From Anaerolineae bacterium (GTDB lineage: Bacteria; Chloroflexota; Anaerolineae; JAAYZQ01), in the NCBI GenBank assembly GCA_016929795.1, contig JAFGIA010000423.1, positions 1 to 23,440 of the forward strand: a DNA stretch of 23,440 nucleotides. Direction: 5' to 3'. The notes beneath the pieces were generated by a model that saw only the letters and a list, made by a program, of their open reading frames with translations, was not told the DNA's origin and made no database searches. The position numbers were made by a program, and so were the translations under genes. Positions 14,830 through 23,440 of the stretch are shown one piece after another (position 1 is the stretch's first letter; each line of letters starts with the position of its first letter).

Positions 14830-14871
14830 TATATCTAATCTCCAATCTCTGATATGCGGTACTAGATATTC
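14830..14871. repeat. AT-rich TCTAATCTCCAATCTCTGATAT repeat, copy 2
   Basis: An AT-rich spacer element running across the stop codon of the upstream toroid gene (14862-14864). It shares ATTAGATAT (minus strand) and the general unit ATC-T/C-AAT with the uvrA-internal repeat at 20671-20748. The base composition contrasts sharply with both flanking genes. Confidence 0.5.
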
Positions 14872-15815
14872 TCGATGCGCCCAAAGGCGCGCAGAATGGT
14901 CAGGGTTTCGAGGGTGATGTGACCGCGCCACTCGTGGCGGGCCTGTTCCCACGCCTCGGGATAGTTGCCGCTCCAGTTCCAGACAGGGTCCCAGGTGCCT
15001 GCGGGGCTCTGCTGGCCGATCTGGTAGTCGAGGTCGGCCTGGGCAGCATCCCAAATGAGGTCCGCGATCGGCGAGTCGGGTGTGTGCACGACCTTTAGCG
15101 GGCGCATGCAGTAGGTGTGCCACTCGGCGGGGTCACGGCTGACAGCGCGTGGCACCTCGCGACGCACCCGGGCAAGAATCCGCTCCCTGGGATGGGTAGC
15201 CAGACCCCTCTCGGCGGCGAGGCCGAGCGTGTACGCGAGATCATCACCTCCACCACTGCCGAGCACGTCGATCGTCTCGATGTCGGCGACAATGCGCTCT
15301 GTCACAGCGTCGAGCCAGTCTGTCGGGACGGCGGCGCCAGGAAGGGCGGCTGAGAAATGATGGAGCAAGCCGACGAGTTGGGCACGCGGAATGATGAAGA
15401 ACTGGTCGAAGGTACGCGCCAGGCTACCGTCCTCGTCGTGCCACCAGGGAGCGTGTGGGTAATCATTGGCGCTGTGCGGCACGATACGCCAGATGTGGCC
15501 GTCGGAATTGAAGGTGTCGAGGAGATAGTGCACTGCGTCTTCCACCATCGGATGATCAGCCGGGCAGGCGATCTCTTTCAGCATTTGCAGGCCAATTCCC
15601 GTGGCGAGTGCCGACGAATCAGGAGTGCGCACGTCCGGCTCGAGGGCGTGGCCAAAGCCGCCGTCGGGGTTCTGGTAGGCAGATAGCGCGCGAGCGACCG
15701 CCTCTGCCGGGGCCTCCTCGAAGCAGAACTCGAACAGCGCCCGGTCCAACGCGCGCGCCTCTGTTTTGAGAAAGTGGCGGGCCCTGGCAAACCCCTCCCA
15801 GCTCAACTGCTTCAT
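14862..15815 (-). CDS. Alpha/alpha-toroid (prenyltransferase/squalene-cyclase-like repeat) protein, copy B
   Basis: A 317-residue soluble protein. Its N-terminal third carries a classic toroid repeat: ARALSAYQNPDGGFGHALEP (about 41-60), whose QNPDGGFG is a QW-like motif of squalene cyclases and prenyltransferases, followed by SSALATGIGLQMLKEI. Later helical units include DDLAYTLGLAAERGL and ITLETLTILRAFGRIENI. No catalytic DxDD motif is visible. It is only distantly like the second toroid gene at 11824-12816, so this is not a recent duplication. The ATG at 15815 is chosen because it overlaps the stop of the preceding 64-residue gene (ATGA) and has GGAGGG 6 nt upstream. The longer frame to 15986 runs through that small gene and is not needed. 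Confidence 0.87.
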   Translation of the reverse strand: MKQLSWEGFARARHFLKTEARALDRALFEFCFEEAPAEAVARALSAYQNPDGGFGHALEPDVRTPDSSALATGIGLQMLKEIACPADHPMVEDAVHYLLDTFNSDGHIWRIVPHSANDYPHAPWWHDEDGSLARTFDQFFIIPRAQLVGLLHHFSAALPGAAVPTDWLDAVTERIVADIETIDVLGSGGGDDLAYTLGLAAERGLATHPRERILARVRREVPRAVSRDPAEWHTYCMRPLKVVHTPDSPIADLIWDAAQADLDYQIGQQSPAGTWDPVWNWSGNYPEAWEQARHEWRGHITLETLTILRAFGRIENI

Positions 15816-16006
15816 CGCTCGCCCTCCGTGCCTGTGCGGGGAGAGGGAGACGGCGGGGCGGATACCAGCCAATTCGGCAGCTTGCCGGCTGCGACGAGGA
15901 AACGCACGAGGTTCGGCATGCTGTCGCACTGGCGGACCGCCGGGTCGTCCGAGCGCGCCGCGCACAGGTGGCAGTTGTAGCCGCAATAGCCGATCACCTC
16001 AAACAT
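15812..16006 (-). CDS. DUF3795-like mini-protein, truncated, translationally coupled
   Basis: A 64-residue protein. Residues 1-17 (MFEVIGYCGYNCHLCAA) match the N-terminal Cys-x3-Cys-x2-Cys of the two DUF3795 proteins downstream, and a fourth cysteine lies at 27. The later cysteine clusters are absent. The C-terminal 16 residues are Ser/Pro/Arg-rich and look like translated repeat or spacer DNA rather than folded protein. Translation looks genuine: GGAGG lies 7 nt upstream of the ATG at 16006, and its stop overlaps the next start as ATGA. It may be a minimal metal-binding form or a degraded DUF3795 gene kept for translational coupling. Confidence 0.72.
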   Translation of the reverse strand: MFEVIGYCGYNCHLCAARSDDPAVRQCDSMPNLVRFLVAAGKLPNWLVSAPPSPSPRTGTEGER

Positions 16007-16055
16007 TTCTTATCCTCCTCAAGCTTTTCCCTTCCCTGGCCGGGCTCTGCGCAAA

Positions 16056-16937
16056 CTAACGATAGGCCGCCGGCAAATAGTCATCCGGCACGTGGAAGCG
16101 AGGCTCGGCCTCGTAGGCGGCGCGCAGCTCGCCAAAGAGAGCATCGCCACCCAAAGTGAGAACGGCAGCGCGGTCCATCACATTGCCCACCAGGTCATCC
16201 TCGCCTGCCAAAAAACCCCAGCCACCATCCCAGGGCAGGATCTCGACCTTGTTCAGCGCCAAAAAGTCGCGGATCAGATCGCCGCGCACGAACCAGAGGC
16301 CGTGCATGTCAAATATGCCGAACTTCTCGGGGTCGTCGGCGCCGCTGCGGCACATCTGCCACGCCTGCCCGCCGGTGACAAACTGGCCCGGCGGCATGTC
16401 GAGAGGGTCGAACTCGATACCAAGTGCCTGGCGCTGAAAGTCATCGAGCTGGGCGTCGACCATCACCCAGCGCTGCTGGTCCGCATTCCAGTACTCGCAC
16501 ACCCAGTGATCTTCATAGCGGTCAGGCAGAAAATAGGTACCGAACCCGCAGCGGGCGCGGGTGGGCAGGCCGTGATGCTGGAGCATGGCGCACGTCAGCA
16601 CCGTGAAATCGCGGCAGTTGCCGACCAGTTTTTTCTCGAGGGGCCGCGGCTCGGCCAGCGGGCGGTCGTCCAACTCCACGATGCGCTTGAGCTTGGTCGC
16701 AACGTCGCGGATCTGCACTTCGGCCTGGCGCTCTTCCGCAAGTTGGAGGCCGTAGCGCTCGGCCCAAAAGATGTGGACCATCAGCCCCTGGACCACCGCC
16801 ACGACCTCGGGGATGGTCGGTGGGAGAGGGTCAAACAGCGTGCCCCACTTGCCCGGATCGGTCATCGGGCCAGGCGTGGCATAGTAGGTCTGCGGCGACG
16901 ACCCCGTGTCCTGTGCCAAGTTTTCCTCGTCAATCAC
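16056..16937 (-). CDS. Transglutaminase-fold (papain-like) protein
   Basis: A 293-residue protein with the bacterial transglutaminase-like core. The expected triad is visible: Cys108 in GNCRDFTVLTCAML, His144 in YEDHWVCEYWN and Asp161 in WVMVDAQLDD. Members act as cysteine proteases, amidases or acyl-transferring enzymes. There is no signal peptide, so it is probably cytoplasmic. The region after the triad (about 170-293) is family-specific, with WQMCRSGADDPEKFGIFDMHG and a final EPRFHVPDDYLPAAYR. The GTG start at 16937 overlaps the stop of the BtrH-like gene by 8 nt and lacks a strong Shine-Dalgarno, consistent with translational coupling. Met25 is an alternative start. It is the third consecutive gene with a Cys-centred acyl or amide fold. 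Confidence 0.88.
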   Translation of the reverse strand: MIDEENLAQDTGSSPQTYYATPGPMTDPGKWGTLFDPLPPTIPEVVAVVQGLMVHIFWAERYGLQLAEERQAEVQIRDVATKLKRIVELDDRPLAEPRPLEKKLVGNCRDFTVLTCAMLQHHGLPTRARCGFGTYFLPDRYEDHWVCEYWNADQQRWVMVDAQLDDFQRQALGIEFDPLDMPPGQFVTGGQAWQMCRSGADDPEKFGIFDMHGLWFVRGDLIRDFLALNKVEILPWDGGWGFLAGEDDLVGNVMDRAAVLTLGGDALFGELRAAYEAEPRFHVPDDYLPAAYR

Positions 16938-18093
16938 ACATCATCTGTACGGCACGCTCGATATGGTCGGCTGCCTCCGCGTCGAGGTCACGCGCTTGCA
17001 GGATGATCGGTACGATCTGGCAGTGGACGGCAGGGTCGGCAAGCTTCAGCACGTGATCGTCAGAGAAGCCAATGCCGCCGGTGCGATCCCAGATCTGCCA
17101 CATCAAATCGTGCTCGGCTTCATAGTTGGCCACGGCGGCGAGGAGCGGTTCGGTGACGGCCGGCTCGTGAGCGGCGACCTGTCGCAGGAAGGCCGCAGCA
17201 TACCAACGCCCCTCGGCGACAAGGCCGACCGCGTCATTGTGCACCATGTAGCGCTCCCAGAGCACCTTCATGTCGTCGGTCGCAAACTCGGCCCCGTCGG
17301 CAAGATGGTCGGCCCAGGCCTGGTAGGCGGCCAGGCCGTTGTGGCGGAAGGCGCCGTAGGTGGTCGTGTGGGGTGTGCGCACGACGTGAAGTGCCCAGCG
17401 GAGCGCTCGGCAGTAGGTGTCGTGCAGGGGCGGGCGCTCGCGCCGCTGGCCGATGATCAGCGGAGTCTGGGTGTTCTCGAACCAGTCGCGCCGGCGAAAA
17501 TAGCCACTCGGCTCGAACTCGACACCCTGATTGAACTCGGGAAAGTGCTGGAAAAAGCTCCAGCCGACAAGGACGTCGCCACCCTCATCATAGCCAGTGA
17601 CGAGGCAGCACTCGGGCGGACCGACCACACCGAAGGCAAGGGCAGGGCGGCCAAGGTCGCGCACGCTCTCGGCGATGCGCTCCAGCCAGTAGGCGCGGTC
17701 GTCGCGACCTTCCTCCGGCATCAGAAACTCGTGCTCGCGGCCGATGGCCTCAAAGGCACGGTCAAAGGGGGCCGTCGGCTCGTCCGACATGTACATGATC
17801 TCCACGTTGTCGCCGTGCCAGCCAGGGCGCCACGCCAGGCGGAAGGCGGCACCGCTGGCGCCGAGCAGGAAGGTGTAAGTGTTGCTCTGCTGCCAGTGCC
17901 TGCCGCGCCAGTCGAACTCGCGGGTGCCCAGGTCATCGCCCAGATACTCGAGACAAGCCGTGAGGCAGGCAGGGAAGGGCATGGTTTGGGCGTCGTGGCC
18001 CAGCTCGGACTGGAAGGCGACGCGCGGCACACCTTCCAACACCACGCGCGCCGGCTGGAGGTATCCATCTGCTTGGTTCTGACTGTCTGTCAC
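16930..18093 (-). CDS. BtrH/C39-like papain-fold protein with unusual active-site region
   Basis: A 387-residue protein that resembles BtrH N-terminal/C39-like proteins, although I cannot name the subfamily. The N-terminus has LEGVPRVAFQSELG and then FPACLTACLEYLGDD, with Cys43 or Cys47 as nucleophile candidates at the start of a helix. The distal part has GVVGPPECCLVTGYDEGGDV (about 155-174), where C39-like proteins normally show a His before the GYD; here it is Cys162-Cys163. The C-terminal half is helical, with many Trp and His. The GTG start at 18093 has AGGAGG 6 nt upstream and lies 10 nt after the C45 gene. The longer frame to 18363 is a shadow of that gene. BtrH itself transfers an acyl group in butirosin biosynthesis; a similar role here is conjecture. 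Confidence 0.7.
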   Translation of the reverse strand: MTDSQNQADGYLQPARVVLEGVPRVAFQSELGHDAQTMPFPACLTACLEYLGDDLGTREFDWRGRHWQQSNTYTFLLGASGAAFRLAWRPGWHGDNVEIMYMSDEPTAPFDRAFEAIGREHEFLMPEEGRDDRAYWLERIAESVRDLGRPALAFGVVGPPECCLVTGYDEGGDVLVGWSFFQHFPEFNQGVEFEPSGYFRRRDWFENTQTPLIIGQRRERPPLHDTYCRALRWALHVVRTPHTTTYGAFRHNGLAAYQAWADHLADGAEFATDDMKVLWERYMVHNDAVGLVAEGRWYAAAFLRQVAAHEPAVTEPLLAAVANYEAEHDLMWQIWDRTGGIGFSDDHVLKLADPAVHCQIVPIILQARDLDAEAADHIERAVQMMCD

Positions 18094-18103
18094 ATTTACC
18101 CTC

Positions 18104-19090
18104 CTAGAAACCGATGGCCTCGTACTCGGCCTCACACGGGTAGCCGGCAGCGACGTGCAGCATCCGCTCTCCCGGCTGACCGACGACGGACCAGAGCGTG
18201 CCGAACTTGCGGTCTGGAAAGTGAGCACCGTGGGAACAGACGAGGCCCTCGTGATCGCGCATCGCCGCTTTGACCGTGTCGACAGTGATCGCATGGCTGC
18301 CCCCCAGGAATGCACGCAACCGCTCGTATCGTGGATGCGAGTCGGGCGGGACAAACGCTTCACGCCCGGCCCAGCGAGGGCAGACAGCGTGATTGGTCAA
18401 GATCAGCAGCCCGTCCTCCGGATAGCGCACCTCGATCCCCTCGATCGTCGGCTCGACGACCGCAGCATTGCCCCTGGCGTCGGCGAGCAGATAGGTCCAG
18501 CTTGCGGCGTGGGGTACCCGGTACAAAAGCTCGATTCCCTCGTCCACAGTGGCACAGCGGTCGAGGAGAAGGCGGCCGATGTACCAGAAAGTGAGGCCCG
18601 GCTGCAGGCCGGGCATAAAGATGGCCGCCTGCCCAAAGAAGAGGCCCGCTTCGTTGATGCCGTCCTCGCGCCCAACCCAGATGTCGCAGTTGCCGGCGGA
18701 AGCGTGGCGCTCGTCGGGATAGGTCAGGTAGGTAGTGGCGCCCTGCTCGGAAACGTCGTGAAAAAAGTCAAAGTTGCGCCCCACGATTGTGCGCCCGTCG
18801 ACCGTGCGCTCGGGCAGCACGGCGACAACCGTGCAGGCGCGCATCTCGTCAGGATCAAAGGGGGTAGTGGTAACAAAGGTCAAAAAGGTATCATAGTCGA
18901 TGCCCGATGCCTCGGCAAACCCACGCATTTCTTCGAGCAGCTCGGGGCCGTGTAGAGCCAGGTGCTCCTCGCACTGTTTGGCAAAGCAGAGCACCTTGGG
19001 ATCGGGGGGTGGCGGGCTCCACACGTCCCGGGGCAGGGCTTGCTGGCGGCCCATGTCAGCATAACTACCACGCAGCTCAACGCGGAACAT
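18104..19090 (-). CDS. C45/acyl-CoA:6-APA acyltransferase-like Ntn hydrolase (linear amide hydrolase)
   Basis: A 328-residue protein of the C45/choloylglycine-hydrolase-like superfamily. Family members make or cleave amide bonds with an N-terminal nucleophile cysteine exposed by self-cleavage. Cys86 in MRACTVVAVL is the nucleophile candidate, followed by DGRTIVGRNFDFF (about 99-110), whose Arg-Asn-x-Asp is the usual active-site signature. Further family features are the central EDGINEAGLFFGQ and TYLLADARGNAAVVE, and the C-terminal GTLWSVVGQPGERMLHVAAG. There is no signal peptide. ATG 19090 has AAGGAGG 5 nt upstream. It starts 40 nt after uvrA with no terminator, and is first of the ten-gene cluster. 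Substrates could be acyl-amino acids, peptides or beta-lactam-like amides; none can be chosen from sequence. Confidence 0.9.
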   Translation of the reverse strand: MFRVELRGSYADMGRQQALPRDVWSPPPPDPKVLCFAKQCEEHLALHGPELLEEMRGFAEASGIDYDTFLTFVTTTPFDPDEMRACTVVAVLPERTVDGRTIVGRNFDFFHDVSEQGATTYLTYPDERHASAGNCDIWVGREDGINEAGLFFGQAAIFMPGLQPGLTFWYIGRLLLDRCATVDEGIELLYRVPHAASWTYLLADARGNAAVVEPTIEGIEVRYPEDGLLILTNHAVCPRWAGREAFVPPDSHPRYERLRAFLGGSHAITVDTVKAAMRDHEGLVCSHGAHFPDRKFGTLWSVVGQPGERMLHVAAGYPCEAEYEAIGF

Positions 19091-19130
19091 CTGGTCCTCC
19101 TTACTCCTCGTCGTGTCTCGAACGGCTGCC

Positions 19131-22163
<3,033 letters not shown>

Positions 22164-22223
22164 ACGCCCCCTTCCGGCCTCTATTCTAGCCCATGTTGCT
22201 GCCAGATTGCGTCATGAATGGAT

Positions 22224-22237
22224 CGAAATTTTGTTCG
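22224..22237. promoter_or_regulatory. LexA (SOS)-box-like palindrome upstream of uvrA
   Basis: CGAAATTTTGTTCG is one base from the perfect palindrome CGAAC-N4-GTTCG recognised by Gram-positive-type LexA. Its right edge extends as GTTCGAAT. It lies 61 nt upstream of the uvrA ATG, upstream of a TAGAAT -10 candidate (22183-22188, minus strand), which is a reasonable operator position. uvrA is a classic SOS gene, but LexA binding here is inference. Confidence 0.45.
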
Positions 22238-22279
22238 AATCCTGACGGAAAGTGGCGGGATTCGGGCCTGGGAGAGGGG

Positions 22280-22298
22280 ATGCGTGGCGATCACGCAT
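22280..22298. repeat. Inverted and tandem ACGCATC units in the uvrA/glycosyltransferase spacer
   Basis: ATGCGTG (22280-22286) and CACGCAT (22292-22298) form a 7-bp inverted repeat with a 5-nt loop. The right arm is followed by a second TCACGCATC copy in tandem (to 22305). This may be a low-complexity spacer repeat or part of an operator for the divergent genes. Confidence 0.4.
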
Positions 22299-22310
22299 CA
22301 CGCATCTCGT

Positions 22311-22331
22311 CCCACGTTTTACGAACGTGGG
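22311..22331. promoter_or_regulatory. Perfect 8-bp palindrome abutting the glycosyltransferase promoter
   Basis: CCCACGTT (22311-22318) and AACGTGGG (22324-22331) with a 5-nt spacer end one base before the -35 box at 22333. No plus-strand gene precedes it, so an operator role is more likely than a terminator, though the site is untested. Confidence 0.5.
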
Positions 22332-22332
22332 C

Positions 22333-22361
22333 TTGCCACTTTTCCTCTTCTCGCGTACAAT
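22333..22361 (+). promoter_or_regulatory. Sigma70-like promoter of the glycosyltransferase, near-leaderless
   Basis: TTGCCA (22333-22338), a 17-nt spacer and TACAAT (22356-22361). The expected transcription start, 6-8 nt beyond the -10 box, falls at 22367-22369, practically on the ATG at 22369. Confidence 0.68.
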
Positions 22362-22368
22362 GGCGGCT

Positions 22369-23418
22369 ATGGACGCAACGATTGCGTGGTGGCCCTTTGC
22401 CCTGGTGTTCGGACTGGCCCTGAGCGTCGCCCTTGCCGGCACGCCGCTGGCGGCGTGGTGGGGGCGATGGCGAGGGCTGGTGGACAAGCCAGGTGCGCGC
22501 AGGCGGCATGTGGGCGCCATCCCGCGCACGGGTGGGCTGGTGCTATTCATCGCTTTCGTGATGGCGGCGCTCGTGGCTCAGTGGTTGCCGGTACCGCGGC
22601 AGGACCCGAACGAGCTAGTGCGGCTGGCCGGCATCCTGCTCGGCATGGCATTTCTATTCCTAGTCGGCTACCTCGACGACCGGTTCGAGCTGAGGCCGGG
22701 GCCGCAGTACCTGGCTCAGCTCATAGCATCGCTCATCGCCGTCCTCTTTCTCGTGTTTATCGAGCGCGTCATGAACCCCTTTACCGACGAGCTGACGATC
22801 TTTCCTTACTGGTTCACCGTCATCTTTACAGTGGCGTGGATCATGGGCATGATCAACACCATCAACTTTCTCGACGGGCTCGATGGACTGGCGGCAGGCG
22901 TGGGCGCGATCGTGAGCGCGATCTTGGCGGCGCACATGGTGCGCGAGGGGCAGTACAGTGTGGCGCTGTTGCCGCTGGCGCTGCTCGGGGCGACGATTGG
23001 CTTTTTGCCGTACAATCTACCACCGGCGCGCATCTTTCTCGGATCGGGGGCGGCGCTCCTCGGCTATGCGATCGCCACACTCGGCATCGCGGCCGGGGCC
23101 AAGATGGCACTGCTCCTGCTGGCGCTCAGCATCCCGATCGTAGACGTGGCCTGGCTGATTGTGAGCCGGCTGCGGGCAGGCCAGTCGATCGGCCAGGGCG
23201 ACAGGCGGCACCTCCACTTTCGCCTGGTCGATGCCGGCCTGAGCCCGCGCCAGGTGGTGACCCTCTACTATGTGTATTGCATCGTGCTGGGAGCGGCGGC
23301 ACTGCTGATCAGCTCTCGGCTACTCAAGCTGGTGGCACTGGTGGCGGTGGGGATAGCTACGCTTCTGGTTCTCGCGTGGCTGGCACGGCGGACGTTGACA
23401 GGGGGGGGAAAGAGGTAA
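22369..23418 (+). CDS. Polyprenyl-phosphate glycosyl-1-phosphate transferase (WecA/MraY-type)
   Basis: An integral membrane enzyme of 349 residues that would transfer a sugar-1-phosphate from a UDP-sugar to undecaprenyl phosphate, the first step of a cell-surface glycan. It has about ten hydrophobic segments. Family motifs: KPGARRRHVGAIPRTGGLVL (about 40-59), GYLDDRFELRPGPQYLAQL with Asp103/Asp104, NTINFLDGLDGLAAG with Asp169 and Asp172 (Mg/substrate site), and the cytoplasmic GDRRHLHFRLVDAGLSPRQ with His281/His283, a WecA-like rather than MraY-like loop. The upstream ATG at 22360 is in frame but overlaps the -10 box, so the ATG at 22369 is preferred and the mRNA would be leaderless; there is no Shine-Dalgarno at either. 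A run of eight G lies near the 3' end. The sugar substrate cannot be told. Confidence 0.92.
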   Translation: MDATIAWWPFALVFGLALSVALAGTPLAAWWGRWRGLVDKPGARRRHVGAIPRTGGLVLFIAFVMAALVAQWLPVPRQDPNELVRLAGILLGMAFLFLVGYLDDRFELRPGPQYLAQLIASLIAVLFLVFIERVMNPFTDELTIFPYWFTVIFTVAWIMGMINTINFLDGLDGLAAGVGAIVSAILAAHMVREGQYSVALLPLALLGATIGFLPYNLPPARIFLGSGAALLGYAIATLGIAAGAKMALLLLALSIPIVDVAWLIVSRLRAGQSIGQGDRRHLHFRLVDAGLSPRQVVTLYYVYCIVLGAAALLISSRLLKLVALVAVGIATLLVLAWLARRTLTGGGKR

Positions 23419-23419
23419 A

Positions 23420-23440
23420 GTGCTTGCTGCAGTGAACTTA
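23420..23440 (+). CDS. Possible start of next gene, cut by window edge
   Basis: A GTG at 23420 opens a frame that stays open to the window end (7 codons, MLAAVNL if GTG is the start). GAGG lies 4 nt upstream and the glycosyltransferase stop is one base before. The spacing suggests a co-transcribed gene, but there is too little sequence to identify a product. Confidence 0.35.

Noticed and set aside
16906..18273. Plus-strand open frame of 455 codons opposite the BtrH-like gene
   Set aside because: It is a shadow frame; the minus-strand gene has a proper start, operon context and motifs.
22218..23435. Second plus-strand frame of 405 codons over the glycosyltransferase
   Set aside because: Wrong frame: it is Arg/Ala/Gly-rich with no membrane helices, whereas the other frame has all WecA-type motifs.

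Overview
The window looks like chromosomal DNA from a Chloroflexota-type bacterium (Anaerolineae/Caldilineae-like). This is inferred from high GC content, a peptide-binding lipoprotein with a VEVEKEVT…TEVPATATP-style linker, a GAF-rich NarL-type histidine kinase, tandem DUF3795 proteins and short AT-rich TATTGGATAT-type repeats in spacers. No 16S rRNA or other taxonomic marker is present. Nearly everything is on the minus strand; only the last 1.1 kb is on the plus strand. No tRNA, rRNA, CRISPR array, transposase or phage gene was seen.

Layout in coordinate order. Positions 1-2784 hold a peptide ABC transporter: a permease cut by the window edge and its substrate-binding lipoprotein, separated by a perfect 14-bp hairpin. 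Positions 2973-6012 are a signalling block with three response regulators: a NarL-type regulator with a hydrophobic tail followed by a 67-residue membrane protein, a receiver-only protein, and a NarL-type regulator translationally coupled to a kinase. An 82-residue orphan protein lies among them, flanked by two strong hairpins. Positions 6009-11603 encode a 1,864-residue sensor kinase with 14 propeller repeats, Y_Y_Y, one membrane segment, four GAF domains, HisKA_3 and HATPase; a good sigma70-like promoter precedes it.

Positions 11824-19090 are the most unusual part: ten tightly packed minus-strand genes. In transcription order they are a C45/Ntn-type acyltransferase or amidase, a BtrH/C39-like protein, a transglutaminase-fold protein, a 64-residue DUF3795-like mini-protein, an alpha/alpha-toroid (prenyltransferase/squalene-cyclase-like) protein, a GyrI-like effector-binding protein, two tandem DUF3795 proteins, a HEAT-repeat protein and a second toroid protein. 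Start/stop overlaps (ATGA, GTGA, an 8-nt overlap) and strong Shine-Dalgarno sites argue for one transcription unit. Three consecutive Cys-dependent or Cys-derived amide/acyl-transfer folds suggest metabolism or modification of an amide-bonded small molecule or peptide. That function is inference; the co-occurrence is what the sequence shows.

Positions 19131-22163 encode UvrA, with an in-frame AT-rich repeat of about 78 nt inside the gene and a LexA-box-like palindrome upstream. The uvrA stop is only 40 nt from the C45 gene with no visible terminator, so the cluster may be partly transcribed from the uvrA promoter. Divergently, from 22369, a WecA/MraY-type polyprenyl-phosphate glycosyl-1-phosphate transferase is preceded by a near-consensus promoter placed so that its mRNA would be almost leaderless.
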